Assembly: GCA_950295325.1 (NCBI GenBank) | Contig: OX485804.1 | Location: 57,040,001 to 57,104,000, forward strand | DNA: 64,000 bases | Origin: Polytrichum commune | Lineage: Eukaryota > Streptophyta > Polytrichopsida > Polytrichales > Polytrichaceae | Reading direction: 5' to 3' | In this document: positions 24,001-35,541 of the stretch, piece after piece | How positions within the stretch are numbered: position 1 is the stretch's first letter | Layout: each line of letters opens with the position of its first letter | Program-made: the position numbers and the translations under genes | The notes under the pieces: model-generated | What the model was told of the DNA's origin: nothing | The model's input: the letters and a program-made list of their open reading frames with translations, nothing else | Databases searched by the model: none

Positions 24001-24500
24001 ATTTAAACTTGTATAGGATCAATGATTGATCCTTTGGAAACTCAACTTTACCACAACTTGTAGTTGTTGATGGCTAATTGGACGAGGAGTGATTCTTGTG
24101 AATGTAAATATTGCCTCCAAGATGGCATTGTAAGCTTTAGGGATTAATCTATATAATCGAAGGCAATGGTCTTTGAACCAGTTTGTGTGATATCACAATT
24201 GTAGTCACACGTAAGTAAGGTCGAGGGTTGATGCTTTTGTAAACTCATACAAGAGTGTGTGAGGGATTCATTGTGTTATGTCCATTGCCATATGAGTGAT
24301 TGGAAGCAGAACAACCAGAGTGTTTGTGTTGAACTCCCTAAATTATCCTAATTATTATGTTTGATTCATAGTATCAACAAGTTATTATGCTTAAGATTCT
24401 ACCCTTGGATGGATGACATACATATAGTGAAATTATATGAACTTTTTTTTGTTGGAATGAAATTATATCAATGGTCTACATTGATTTCAGAGCCCATTGA
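24001..24500 (+). mobile_element. Possible decayed copia-type LTR end with primer site
   Basis: At about 24473-24500 the sequence 'tctaca' is followed by TTGATTTCAGAGCCC. Typical plant copia LTRs end in CA followed by TGGTATCAGAGC, the complement of the initiator tRNA-Met 3' end, so the string may be a diverged primer-binding site. Upstream DNA has LTR-like phrases ('gagtgtgtgag', 'gagtgattgg') but no second LTR was found, and downstream reading frames are too broken to recognise gag. The left boundary is arbitrary. Confidence 0.35.
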
Positions 24501-25979
24501 TTTTCCATTCATGGTATGAGTGATTACACAGCTCAAGAATCAACCAAGTTGCTCAACAAGATTAACTAAGATAATTAAGATAGAATAACCCGGAAAAGGA
24601 GCATAAAAAGGTTGAGTATGTTAAGAAGATTGTCACACTAAAAACCCCACTTCCCTCTCATTTTGGGAATTCTGAACTAATTTCAAGGTGATGGCTTGCC
24701 TGAATGATGCAGATGATCTTTTGTGAAGATCATTGTCTTTCTTCTATATAAAAAAAAATGATCATAGAGAGACTATGATCATGATACAAGGAGAGAGTAG
24801 TTCTATCAAACTAAGAACTTGTCAAGATTACCATGAGTATTTATAAGAAAAGAAATTCAATATGGGAATTCTTAGGGATCTCCACAAGAACTGAGATACA
24901 TGCAAGACTCAAAGAACATGATGATTGTATGAGGTTTACAAGATTGAGCGATCTTGAGGTTATTAGCTCTTGTCATTAAGAGAGGAGATATGTCGTTGTA
25001 GTATATAGGGATGCATTGTGAGTGTAGGAGTTGAAGAACCTTGAGAGAAGAATGCCCCAAAAGTTGAAGAGGCCATAGTTTTTTTAAAGTTTGTAGGCCA
25101 TGTTTGTATTCTGCAACCTTTGGCAGGTTTGAAAGCCAAAGGGTCAAATTAAAGAAGACTATTGATTGTAACGAAGACGTAGCAAACTAAAAAAGATAAT
25201 GGCATGAGGAGGAAAATATGGGTTGGATAAGTGTTGAAAGGTTAATACTTAGGTATTTATGATTTGCATTGATTCTCTTTGGCCAATCAAACACAATTAA
25301 ATCATCATGATGATTAAATATACTGATCAAAGTCTTGACACTAGGGTAAATGAATTAATACTTGAAGAGAGGAGCTTTTAAATAAGAAAAAAACTATTAG
25401 TTTGTGCCTAAGATTAAACAAATATATCAAAGAACAAGTCCATGGTCTTTTAATCCTTTTGGTGTATTGGTTTTTAGTGGCACGTGGAGTAGACGTGGAA
25501 GCCGTGGTTGCAACCAAGCAAAGGACTATACCTTAACATCAATTAATTAAATATTAATTAAAGAGCGGGTAACTACACTAACATCTCAAGTTATATTAAA
25601 AAATATTAACATGAGACAATTGACTATTCCAAAGTGCCCATGGCTTTGGTAAAAAGACTAAAATGGGGTACAATATGCATTGTTGACGATTGACGATGCA
25701 TGTGCTTTTGCTTGAGCATGCACAAGGTCGATATATATATTAGCACAAATTGAAACACAAGGTCCAAATATAATGAACTCACTACCAAAGTATTGATTGG
25801 CTTATTAGTGTGAGTCAAGGGACAACCACAAATGCATGTACTATGGTTCGGAGACCTTAAAACAATTGTATGAATGGTCAACTCAAATCATGAATAACTT
25901 GAAATAAACATGTGTTTACCCTAGTTAAACATATTTGAGACACATGGATGACACTGAGATACCTTTTAAGTCTTCCCTT
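24501..25979. other. Decayed DNA, no gene recognised
   Basis: If the putative primer site at 24482-24497 is real, the first few hundred bases could be a lost gag. A short palindrome (TGATCATAGAGAGACTATGATCA-like, too long to be chance in part) lies near 24760-24782. Nothing else recognised. Confidence 0.3.
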
Positions 25980-26790
25980 AGTTTTTCCTTAGCATTTGTT
26001 TCTGTCCAAAATCTAAAGTACACACCTCTCTAGATGGGGAATGCTCCCAAAGGTTTCCCATTGATATTGACCATCATCATCTTTAAATAAGAGTATGGTC
26101 TTTAAATCTATACAACCCCCAAGAGTTTCTATGGTTATGAACAAGAAATCCCATGGGACTGTGTTGTAGGCCTCAACAAAGGCCAATTTCAAGATAATAA
26201 TATCTTGTGAACTATGCGTTGCCCATTTTAAGGCCTCAAGAGTGAAGAGTAAATGATCAAGAAAGCCATTTGATCCATTCTAATGACTTCCACAGGCAAT
26301 GGTTGGAGCCTTATCTGCAAGGCTTTTGCAAAGACCTTATATGTCACATTTAAAATTGTGACATGCCTCCAATTCCTAGGTTTAAACAACTTTGCTTGCT
26401 TGTTCAAAGTGTCAATAGACCTTTTTCATACCCATTGGTAAGTGATCATATCCAATGGCCTCCTTCATCATCTCAAAAACTCCTTTCAAATGATATCCCA
26501 ATAGAAGATGAAAAAGTCAATGACAAGGCCATTGGGCCATTGGTACTTCCCCTTTTGCCATATCCCTAGACGTGCCATCATCATGCATTTCATCAAGAAT
26601 AACTTCTCTCCCTAGTGCCGCCTAGTGCTCATTCATTCTAGATGTTATCCTTGAGAGCAAATCCCTCTAATGCCCTACTTGCGGCTTCCCATAAGCGGTC
26701 AATTGCTGGTGGTTGAGAATAGAGCTTGCCATAGAAGTACATACTTTATTCCCATCACATTGTCAAGAAACAACCATGTCTTAACCCCCC
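25980..26790 (-). pseudogene. LINE reverse transcriptase fragment
   Basis: The minus strand reads from 26770 downward 'FYGKLYSQPPAIDRLW', a gap of broken frames including 'FFIFYWDIIWKEFL', then from about 26380 'NWRHVTILNVTYKVFAKALA' and 'LFTLEALKWA', then 'DIIILKLAFVEAYNTVPWDFLF' in pieces, and 'NINGKPLGAFPI'. These correspond to the conserved LINE blocks NWRPIxLLNxxYKxxAKxLA, then LKLDFxKAYD (motif A) and VNG...FxxxRGxRQG. The motif A Asp is Ala here (LAF for LDF), and several stops interrupt the frame, so it is inactive. The downstream YADD motif was not found. The C-terminal region of probably the same element lies at 21250-22940. Confidence 0.75.
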
Positions 26791-26818
26791 CCCCCAAATT
26801 AAAAAAATAAAATAAAAT
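26784..26818. repeat. Poly-C tract and (AAAAT)n run
   Basis: A run of about 10 C is followed by A-rich AAAAT units. Confidence 0.8.
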
Positions 26819-27968
26819 AAAACTCCACTTTATCAAATTCAAAATTTTCTATAAATGGTTTCCGAACATGCCACATGATGCAAAGCAAATAAATAGAAGC
26901 CCCTCATTGAAACTTTTGCAACTAGAGATTGGTAGACTTGACCACTTCTAACCATCGTAACAAAACAAAGAGGAAGGGTACACAAACTCAACCCTAAGAA
27001 CCTCATTAATTAAACTTGCTTGCACACATTATCAAGAAAAAAATTACATAATATAGCCATCCGATCTCAACCACATCATCCTAAGCAAATAAAAACCAAA
27101 TAAGAAACTAGTGCCTATTTTGACACCGACCCATAACAATACTTTGCATCAAATATTCAACCAATGGAGAAGGCATTCTTAGCTTAGGTACTTAGAATGT
27201 CTTAAGACTTTTGTAGATTTCTTGCTATGTGGGTCTCACATAGATGTTAGATGACCCTTTAGGGGTTCAAACCCCAGAGCTTTGTTATACAAAATAAACT
27301 TAATTAAATGACCCTTAATAAGTAAATTTTGTCAGTCTAGGTCATAGAGTCCCACCACTGACAAGTGGCAGTAACCCTTGGGTGAAGAAACTCTCCATGA
27401 ATGCTTGCCTCTAAAGGGGGGGGGGCATTTCAATCTATCTAGGCATGTGTTCTCTATCTATTCCGGTAGGTAGAGAATAGGCCACAACAATTTACCAAGT
27501 GAGAATGCAATAGGTTTCAAAGATGTTCATGACGCTCCATATTTAGTAAATTGAGCATGCATTCAAAATTTTCAAAGAAAATGTTTGTGGGCAAATATCT
27601 GAAATTATTTCCATGACCACAACTCTAACAGTAGCAAAACTAAATAATGTTATTGACATGATATACATAACACTTTGTACAAGTTGCCAACAAGCATTAT
27701 CATTAATTTTTCTTGGAGTGAGAGATTAAAACTAATTTTAAGAAAACATATCACAAAGAGGAAGTGGGAATAGAAAGAAAAGAGAAGAAAAGAGAATGCC
27801 AATTTATCTAACCAGCACGAAAGTGAACCCATTAGCCTTATACAAATCATGGTTAACCACGATGCATTATAAGATGTTTTACCTTCTGTTCGGGAGGTGG
27901 GCTATGGTGTGTAACATAGCAATCGTAATCTAGCCTAGAGTTGATGACAACAATCCTAGGGTTTTTTT
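26819..27968. other. AT-rich DNA, no gene recognised
   Basis: A poly-G run lies at about 27416-27426. The word 'ggggttcaaacccc' near 27267 resembles a polymerase III B box, but no matching tRNA or SINE body was recognised. Confidence 0.35.
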
Positions 27969-27981
27969 GGGGGGGGGGGGG

Positions 27982-29709
27982 TGTGAGCTCAATTATGTGC
28001 CCACATTTCAATTTAACCCTAGGAATGTCAAATCTTAGAATTTGTATTTGTTTTGAGTTAATCGAAAAGACAAAAAGGATTAAAATTACAAAGTTTAGAG
28101 TGAGTAGCGTTAAGGTTGCAAAAGCTTGGAATTATTAAAGGGGAAAAAACCAAAAATAATTAGAAGGGTGTTGTCTAAGGGTTAAGAAAGGCTAAAGCCA
28201 AGGTGTTGTTTGAAGGCCAAGGCCCTGTTCGTTTTAGGAGGGGCCCTGATGTGGATAGCTTGTGGATTCGGAGGTGAGGAGAGGCCCGAGAGCCCCTGGA
28301 GCTCTCTCTCTCGCTCTGGGGGCAGGGCAACTAGTTGCGGTGGAGAGAACAGAGAGGTGTGGCTACTGGGACGAAGGGGAGTCCCACAGGGAGGCTCTCA
28401 TTTTTTTCTGAGCAGCTAAGGAAAAGGAGGGACCGGGATAGAGCGCGGAAGCTCTGGCCAAAAACAGGAGTTTTGAGGTCGGGGGCGCAAGAGTTTCCAA
28501 CAAATTTCAAGGGTGGGGTTTTCAAGGCATTACGGAAGGGAATAAAACCAGCTGCGTGAGTGTTGGTTTCTACTACTGCCGCTGTTGCCGAGGCGACATC
28601 AGACCAGGCCGCATTGTATTCTTGAGAAAAGGCTGAGGTGGGCGATTGGATGTTTGAGCTGAGTGTGGAGAGAGGGGGTGCCACATTGATCCTGTTGCGA
28701 GGAGAGGGTGAGAGCAGTCTTAGAGCGAGCGACTGCACTTCCGCTTGTGAAGAAATGTAGGTGCATCCCAGATTCAGATTCGGGGAAATGAAAGGCTGAA
28801 GGTTGGCCCCAACGCTACACTTTTGGGATGCAGGCTGGTGAGAGAGAGAGCTAGGCGTGTCAAACTGGATGGATGGTTGTGGGCGCCCGCTCTCATGGAC
28901 TGTGAATCTACAGATAGCCAAGCGGCGAGGGACGACCAACAAAATCAAAAGAGGGTTGCGGACAGGTGATTAGAGGGGAGCCGAGATTCTGCGGTACAAG
29001 GTGTTTGAGCTCATTCCACTGTCGTTTCCCTTGAGGTTGCCAAAGTGGACAGGGCATTCGCGTGAAGGGTGGAGGTTACGCCTCCTAGAATCAAGCCATC
29101 AGGCAGAGCTTTGCTTATGTCTTCATCGCCACCTCCATAAGCTCGAAGATTGGCAACCGAAGGAGGAAGATCAAGTTGCGGTTGGAAGAGGAGTATTCCC
29201 TTGCCGCTGTCGGCACTGAGGCCGAAAGCCAACTACAGGAGAGGCTAGTGAGTGGAGTCTACTCAGGTGGATTGCTGGCAATCTTGGAGGAACCTGATGT
29301 GAATAAGGAGGGAGCAATAGTGGATGGCCGCATTGCCAAGGAGGAGTGCTTCCGGAGCTGAATCCAGGGGGTGAGCAATACACCTGCTTAAGCAAGACGA
29401 AGCTAGGGGGCATCTCCTGGTGCAAGTGACTAGCCTATGCTGGAGAAGAGGATGGAGCCAGGCCGCAATGGTGAAGGGGGTAGGTAGGGTTAGTTAGGTG
29501 TGTAGTTTAATAATTAGTGACATGATCAAAGGCATTTGGTTAATGCTATTGTATGGTTATCTTTTTATGATAAAGCGTGTTGGCATATTAATTCCATTCA
29601 AGGGTGCATTACAAGGAATGGTTGGTGGAGGGGGATTGATTTAGGACATGTGAGTTTGGAGCCTTCACCCGGACACCGACACATATAAGGGTGGAGGTTT
29701 GAGCTCACA
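27982..29709. mobile_element. Solo LTR of a Ty3/gypsy-type element, inserted in poly-G
   Basis: The 1728-bp segment starts TGTGAGCTCA and ends TGAGCTCACA, a perfect 10-bp terminal inverted repeat of the TG...CA form. It is flanked on both sides by 13-bp G runs (27969-27981 and 29710-29722), so the target duplication is hidden in the homopolymer. Its beginning ('tgtgagctcaattatgtgcc') and its end ('acccggacaccgac', 'cataTAAGGGtgg') match the LTR at 47696-49228. AT-rich ends enclose a GC-rich core (about 28230-29460). A 205-residue minus-strand open frame at 28331-28948 lies in that core and resembles no family. No internal region adjoins it, hence solo LTR. Confidence 0.75.
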
Positions 29710-29739
29710 GGGGGGGGGGGGGTGGATAGGTGCTTGTTT

Positions 29740-30260
29740 ATTAATTAATTTTCTTTTGTTGAAAATTAGATATGTGAGGTATTGAATGGCGTTTTGGTGT
29801 ATGTTCTTCATGAGGTTTTTAGTTTTGGATTGTGGGATGCTGATTTTTTTTTATAGAGTGCTCATATATGGCTCCTCTTACCCCAATCATGATGGTTATA
29901 AAGGGTTTATTTTCCAATTGTTATTTTGTAGGGCGTCTATTAGTGGGTCATACTTGGTGTGATCGAGGACTTGTTAAGGGTATTTATCATAGTAGTATGT
30001 GAATTCTATGAATTGGAGTGTGTGGGAGGGGGATGGGGTGCTTGGCATTTTGGCGATGGTTGGGTGCTCTAGTCTACATTTGGCAAGGCATCAACATGGT
30101 GGGTGGGTGCATGTGCATTAGAAAATCTAGTTTGGGATTGTGGAATCCGGGGGTATGTTGTCATGTGTCCCTGCATTGGTTAGAACCAGGTGAATTTGTT
30201 GGTTTGTAATGTTTGTGTCATGAGATGTACGGCTTTGTTGTGTCTAGCAATTATGGGGCC
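29740..30260 (-). pseudogene. RLE-type LINE remnant
   Basis: The minus strand is A/C-rich and reads from about 30255 downward 'RHNKAVHLMTQTLQTNKFTW', a stop, then broken words ending in a PHPPPTH-like block and 'SNS.NSH'. I interpret this as the segment just before the restriction-like endonuclease core in the same LINE type as 52560-53045. Several stops are present. It lies between the solo LTR and the truncated LTR and shows no relation to either. Confidence 0.45.
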
Positions 30261-30578
30261 CTTGAGGTGTTGGTTTTGGCATGTGGATAGGAGGTGGGTG
30301 AGGGGCCAAAAGATATTTATTCAATGATTTCCCATATAATGTGCATGTCAAAATTTTAAGGGTTGCATGATTTAGGCATCAATTATATATGGGGTTTTTC
30401 AAGAATGATTGGATATTTTTTTGTTAATTTGCTTGCTTCAAAGCTAGTTGTTAATTTGGTTACATATGGGAATTTTGTTTCTGGTGACGATAGTTTAGTG
30501 TTGCCAATGTACTTTGTTAATGATTGTGTGTAGGTTGTGGATAGCTCCATCATGTGTGGCAGTTGGGCAGCTTGCTAG

Positions 30579-31950
30579 TGTGAGCCCAATTCTGTGCCCA
30601 CATTCTAACTTAACTCAAAATTACATTAGGACATTAGAATTAACATTTGGTTGTGTTAGCCTAAAAGATAGATAGGATTTAAGTGGCTTTGATTTAGTTA
30701 TTGTGGTGTTCGAGCTATGTGTTCACCTTTAAGAAAAAGGGAAAAACCAAAAAGAATTTAAGTTGTTTTAATTAGGTGAAGGGTGATGTTAGGTAAGGAG
30801 TGGCTTGAGCCAAAGCTAAGTGTTTGTTTTAGGTGTTAGTGTGTTCGTTTTGGGTGGAGACTAGGTTTTAGAAAGGGGAGAGGCCGTTACTCCAGAGGGT
30901 GGGTAAGGTGCTGGATTCCCGGATCTCGGAAGGGGGTCCCCTGGAGAGCTCAGGAGAGAGCCTCAGTTGAATCTATGAAGGAGAAGGCAGAGAGCGAGCC
31001 GGACCAGGGGCGGAAGCCCTACCGGATTATGAAGCGAACTAGTCTCATACATTGGGGGTTGAAGCTGGGATGAGGTGCACTGGTGGTTGATGGGTGAAGG
31101 AAAGACAACACTGAGAAGGCGGAAGAATGCTCCACAAGGAGTGTTGGACTCCATCCATAACTCCTGAAAAACTCTCACATTCACTGGCCAAAGGAGAGAA
31201 TTCATGAAGCAGGCTGGTAGGCATTTAATTCACCTCAGGAGAACAGGGGCCGGAGTTAGGAGATATCTGGGAGCGAAAAGGAATTCGGGAAGAAGCGAGT
31301 TGTACTAGCCTCTGCTCAACCTTCGGCCAAGAAGACAGAGGTGACTACGGAACAATTGCTTGAGATTAAATGCTCATGCATCCCAGGAGTCGCAAGGGGC
31401 AAGGAGTGAGATTATGCACGGGAAGGCGCAGCTCCACATTCGCCGGGAATGCACAGCCATTTCACTCACCCTCGGCATTTAGCGATGTCGAAGGAGGGTA
31501 GCGGCAAGAGGACCTGCATTGTCGGAAACTTCAGTCCATCGGATGATAAGCAGCTGAACCTACAGTTGTCACCTTGTGTGTTGCAAATCGAGGTCTGCTT
31601 GCTCTGGTTCGGAAGCTGAGTCTCTAGCAGAAAAGGGTAGAGGCTACCTATTTACAAAAGGTGGAATCCCTGGGAGGCAGCAAGGCCTTGAGCAATCCAG
31701 TGAGCAGACGCTGAAAGCGGCAGGGAGAAGGCTGAGTTGTGTGCAGGGCATAAGTGGACGAGGGCCACAACTTGGTAGAAGTGTTGGTCTCGGTTCTATG
31801 ATCAGAAACGAAGAGGTGGCTAATTTTAGGGGCAGAGAGGGTGTGGGGGGTCAGTTTTAGGGGCAATTTTCCATGTGTGGGAGCATAAGACATTGCAAAA
31901 TGTGGGCATGAGTTGGTTTTAGTGGGTACCTTATTGGTATAGCATGCTTC
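30579..31950 (+). mobile_element. Truncated gypsy-type LTR, same family as 27982-29709
   Basis: It begins TGTGAGCCCAATTCTGTGCC, as do the LTRs at 27982 and 47696, continues with the same 'gggaaaaaccaaaaa' and 'ggctt(g/a)agccaa' words as the first LTR, and has the same GC-rich core. The terminal 'acccggac...cataagg' block is missing. The sequence runs into the R1 repeat at about 31950, so the right end was lost. Open frames inside (30963-31205, 31576-31860) are not gene-like. Confidence 0.65.
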
Positions 31951-32027
31951 TATGCATGTTTCTTATGCAGAAGACTATGTAGTTGTGTTGCATTCAAGTT
32001 GTAAAAATAAACTATCAATTGCACATA
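31950..32027 (-). repeat. R1 repeat, short arm left of the copia insertion
   Basis: The reverse complement matches about 5189-5262 ('caacttgaatgcaacacaac'). Together with 37081-37745 it forms the second R1 copy, split by the copia element. Confidence 0.8.
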
Positions 32028-32032
32028 GATTC
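32028..32032. repeat. Target site duplication GATTC (left)
   Basis: Identical to 37081-37085. Its counterpart in the uninterrupted paralogue lies at 5184-5188. Confidence 0.9.
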
Positions 32033-32300
32033 TATTAAAATCAATAGGAGATAAGATTGCACAAGCATAGACACCTATACAAAGGCATATGAACAATGCT
32101 TAGAGTGAGATGGATTCATGCTCTCATTGCTTTGCCTTTTATTGTTTTTCTTCTCTTCATTGGTTCACACAAGCAATATGGGAAAACTCGTATACCTCTT
32201 CGGACTAGCATGGTAGCCCTTATTCTAACCTTAATCTTTCTCATGCCTCTTCCTTTATATTTTTATTAACTACAAGCAATCTAATATTGTACCCTCTACA
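32033..32300 (-). repeat. copia 3' LTR
   Basis: The 268-bp LTR, on the coding strand, begins TGTAGAGGGT and ends TTTTAATA. The start has the usual TG, while the end is TA instead of CA in both LTRs. The boundary is fixed by the target duplication outside and the polypurine tract inside. Confidence 0.9.
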
Positions 32301-32993
32301 CTCCCACTTTGCGAGTAATCAAAGGCTTCTAGACCCATTGCTTTTGTTAATGTTTGATCCTTATCATTTGCAAGTGATTTGGTTAGCACATCCGCTATCA
32401 TATCCTCCATTGGACAGTACTTCAAACAAATCTCTTGGTCTTCTCGTTTATCTTTAATGAAGTGATGTTGTACATCGATATGTTTGGTACAAGAATGGTG
32501 TGTGAGATTCTTTGCAAGTGTTATGCATCCTTGATTGTCACACATAATGGATGTCGGTCCTTCTTGCACGTATCCCACATCCGTCAAAAGTTGCCTAAGC
32601 CAAACCGCTTCCTAAGTATAATGGCTAGTAGCCATGTACTCCGCCTCTGTCGTAGATATTGCAATGATTGGTTTTTTCTTGCATTTCCACAAAATGACTC
32701 CAAAAGCCAACAAGAAACACGTACACCATGGTCAATTGCTAGTCATTTGCATATCCCGCCCAATCTGCATCGCACAAACCTCTTAAGATAATATCCTTGC
32801 CTTCGAGGCATAATTTGAAGTCCAAAGTGCCCTTCAAATACCTCATGATACGTTTTACCGCCATCCAATGCGGTGGACTGGCCTTTGACATGAATTGGCT
32901 TACCGTATTCACCACAAATTTAATATCGGCCTTCATGGCCACCATTGCATACATGAAAGATCCTACTCCGGCCTTGTATGGATCACCTTCCAT
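32270..32993 (-). pseudogene. copia RNase H domain
   Basis: Degrades the RNA strand of the RNA-DNA hybrid during reverse transcription. Two open segments (32739-32993 and 32270-32587) carry the conserved copia blocks: 'CDADWAG' with the first acidic residue, 'TTEAEYMATS' (across the gap, about 32640) with the catalytic Glu, 'IMCDNQG' with the next Asp, 'KHIDVQHHFI' and 'DVLTK'. All of these acidic residues are intact, unlike those of the other enzymes in this element. The frame ends inside the 3' LTR after 'SGSVEG', which spans the polypurine tract and LTR start as is usual. A stop or frameshift between the two segments breaks the gene. Confidence 0.9.
32301..32310 (-). promoter_or_regulatory. 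Polypurine tract (plus-strand DNA primer site)
   Basis: The coding strand reads AAAGTGGGAG directly before the 3' LTR, the usual plant copia polypurine tract. Confidence 0.9.
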
Positions 32994-34207
32994 TTCCCTT
33001 TACACATTTACAAATTCATCATCCGAAAGTTTTAACAATTTTAAATTCATATCAAACGGAGTTCCAACCAATTTGCATTCTTCTATGTTAAAACGCTTGA
33101 GGACCTATTTGATGTAGCTCCTTTCGTTCATGATAATAATGTGGGTTTCTCTATTCTTTTCAAATTCCACTCCTAGGCAATAATGCAATTTTCTGAGATC
33201 GTTCATCTCAAATTCTTTCTCAAGCTCCAATTTGAGCCACTTTAATTAAGTTACATTGGTTGCCAATATGATAAAATCATTCATGTAAAGGATTGCCACC
33301 AACAAATATTCACCCGTTTGTTTGACATACAATGAATGATCCGCTTGGATCCTACAAATACCCTCGTTAATGAAGAATGAGTCGATATGGTGGTACCATG
33401 CTTTCGGCGATTGCTTGAGCCTGTACAAAGCTTTCTTGAGTTTGCACACAAGATCTTCTTTCACTTCTTGTACAAAACCCTCCAATTGATCCATATGAAT
33501 ATCTACCTCCAATGTTCTATTCAAAAACACCGTTTTTACATTCATTTGGTGGATCTCCCAATCCAAGGTTGCTCTTAATATGAGAATGCATCTAATGGTG
33601 ATCAACTTGGCCATGGGAGCAAAGGTCTCATTAAAATCCAATTTGGCCATTTGAGAATATCCATTTGCCGCTAACCGTGTCTTATACCTACCATTTCACC
33701 CAATGCATATTTCTTGGTGCGGAACACCCATTTGCATCCTACACTCTTACGATCCTTTGGAAGCTTGTTCAATTCTCACGTATTGTTTGCCATGAGCGAA
33801 TCGTACTCCTCTTGCATTGCAACCTCTTACTTGCTTGCATCTTCGGATTTTAACGCTGCAAACAAATTCAAAAGATCATCCAACAATGTCACATTGGTTC
33901 GTTCTTCACCGTGTTGGAGTAGAATGTGATTCTTCCACCACTCTCCGGGCGGACGTCGCTCTCTCTTAGGATATCTTCCATCCTTGCCGAATATCTCAAT
34001 GCAGCCGTCATTCTCTGCGGGAAGTTTGATTGCCTCCTCATTTGCAACCAAGTGATCTCCCACTTGATCTTCGCGTTTCTTACCATAATTACACAAAGTT
34101 GTTTTCAAATATTCGTCCACAACAACCACTGTAGGGCCTTCATTTTTCCCACTTGGACGCATTTCCAAAGTATTTCCAACTCTCGTTTTATCCTTCATGA
34201 ATACCAC
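32994..34207 (-). pseudogene. copia reverse transcriptase and preceding linker
   Basis: The linker (33827-34207) contains 'RYPKRERRPPGEWW', typical of the region before copia RT. The RT core (33246-33650) runs from 'DFNETFAPMAK' through 'LKKALYRLKQSPKAWY' to 'LYMNDFIIL'. Two catalytic aspartates are replaced: motif A reads QMNVKTVFL instead of QMDVKTAFL (codon 33540-33542), and the YVDD motif reads YMND (codon 33279-33281). Both are AAT where GAT is expected, that is coding-strand G to A. Downstream frames (33000-33240) still show copia RT sequence with stops. Not functional. Confidence 0.9.
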
Positions 34208-35132
34208 ATCTCTACTTTTATGATCTTTTTAGTATAGAAATAGATTAGCCTATAGGCCTTGATCCCCTCATAATAACCCAAAAACAAACATTTTGTGTCT
34301 TTTACATTGAGCATATTCATGTGTTCATCCGGCACCATTGCGTAGGCGACGCATCCAAACACATGCATGTATGCAATGCAAGGCCTCCTTCCGCTCCACG
34401 CTTCCTCGGACATACTTGAATCCAATGTTTTTGGGTCAACGGTTTCGTATATAAACAACATTAACCACCGTTTTGCCCAAAACGATTTGTCGAGGTTTTA
34501 AGCATAAAACATGTTCCTTACCATTTCCACGATGATACGATTTGCACGCTCCGCCACTACATTTTGATGAGGCATATACGGTATAAATGTTTGTTTCTTG
34601 ATACCATGATCCTTCAAAAAATGGTTGAATATCTTAAATACGAACTCCCCGCCATTGTCCGACCGAAACATTTTGATTTTGTGCTCCAATTGCGTCTCTA
34701 TGAGTGTTTTGAACTCCTTGAACTTTCAACGCAATTCCCTTTGGCTTTCAACATATACAACCACATCTTTCTTGAAAAATCATCAAGAAAAGTTACAAGA
34801 TACCTTGTACCGCCCATGGATGTAGTCATCATGGACCATACACGTTGGAATGCACGATTTCCTAAGGCTTGGTCATTCTCCTCCCCCCTTGTTTAGAACA
34901 TAATCTTATGTTGATTGCATTCGATGCACGCTTTACAAAACAATGAGGATGTAAGGCAAGAAAATTTGCGAAGGTTTATACCATTCACCATGTTTTGAAG
35001 GGAATGAACACCCTTCATGTTCAAATGACAAAGGTGGCAGTACCGAAGCTCGAGCAAGCCATCTCCCATTGCAAATTGTACCAAGTTGGCCGTTTCCGCT
35101 TTGTACATCTTCACAAAATTGATTTCGTACAA
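34195..35132 (-). pseudogene. copia integrase
   Basis: Would insert the cDNA into the host genome. The pre-integrase zinc region (34893-35132) has 'RYCHLCHLNMKG' and 'CKACIEC'. The catalytic core begins with 'VHSNVYGP' (about 34836-34857), where the first catalytic Asp of the D,D-35-E triad is Asn (codon 34844-34846, AAC for GAC). It continues with 'LVTFLDDFSRK', then 'FRSDNGGEF' with the second Asp and 'NVVAERANR' with the Glu intact. The C-terminal part (34195-34461) has 'VFGCVAY', 'KCLFLGY' and 'KAYRL'. Frameshifts and stops separate these segments. Confidence 0.9.
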
Positions 35133-35214
35133 GTTGCGTTCGTGAGGCCAATCACAATGTCTTCATAAAATTTGACAATGCATTCGTTTAGATTGAATTA
35201 GACCTTAAACTGTT

Positions 35215-35532
35215 TTACACAAGTTTGCTCACCGAGAGGAGATTGGCATGTAATTTTGGTACGTGGGATATATCTTTTATACAAATTTGGTTGATTTTAC
35301 CTTCCAAGATTGGTTCCACGACAATGGATCCCATTCCGATAGCTTGGACAACATTATTATCAGTCAAATGCACATTGGGTGAAGTGATTACCTCATACGT
35401 GTCAAATGCGGCCTTATGCAAAATCATGTGTTTAGAGGCTCTCGAATCCATAATCCACTTGTACATGCTCTTGGAATATGTTTCATTACGCATTACAAAT
35501 GCATGGTTGTCATTGTTTTCTACATTTTTCAT
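35215..35532 (-). pseudogene. copia aspartic protease
   Basis: Would cleave the Gag-Pol polyprotein. The 106-codon open segment holds 'WIMDSRASKHM', corresponding to the family active site WxxDSGAxxHM. The catalytic Asp is present, but the following Gly is Arg (codon 35440-35442, AGA for GGA, a coding-strand G to A change). The segment goes on to 'IKDISHVPKLHANLLSV', the usual end of copia protease before the pre-integrase domain. Its frame is open across the domain, but the Gly to Arg change should inactivate it. Confidence 0.9.
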
Positions 35533-35541
35533 TTGTTCTCA

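Noticed and set aside
27255-27285. Polymerase III B box of a tRNA or SINE
   Set aside because: 'ggttcaaaccc' is only a partial match, and no A box, acceptor stem or SINE body was found at a suitable distance. The similar word at 52630 lies in a LINE remnant.
28331-28948. The longest minus-strand open frame (205 residues) as a gene
   Set aside because: It lies wholly inside the GC-rich core of a solo LTR, has a low-complexity Ser/Pro/Leu composition and shows no recognisable domain.
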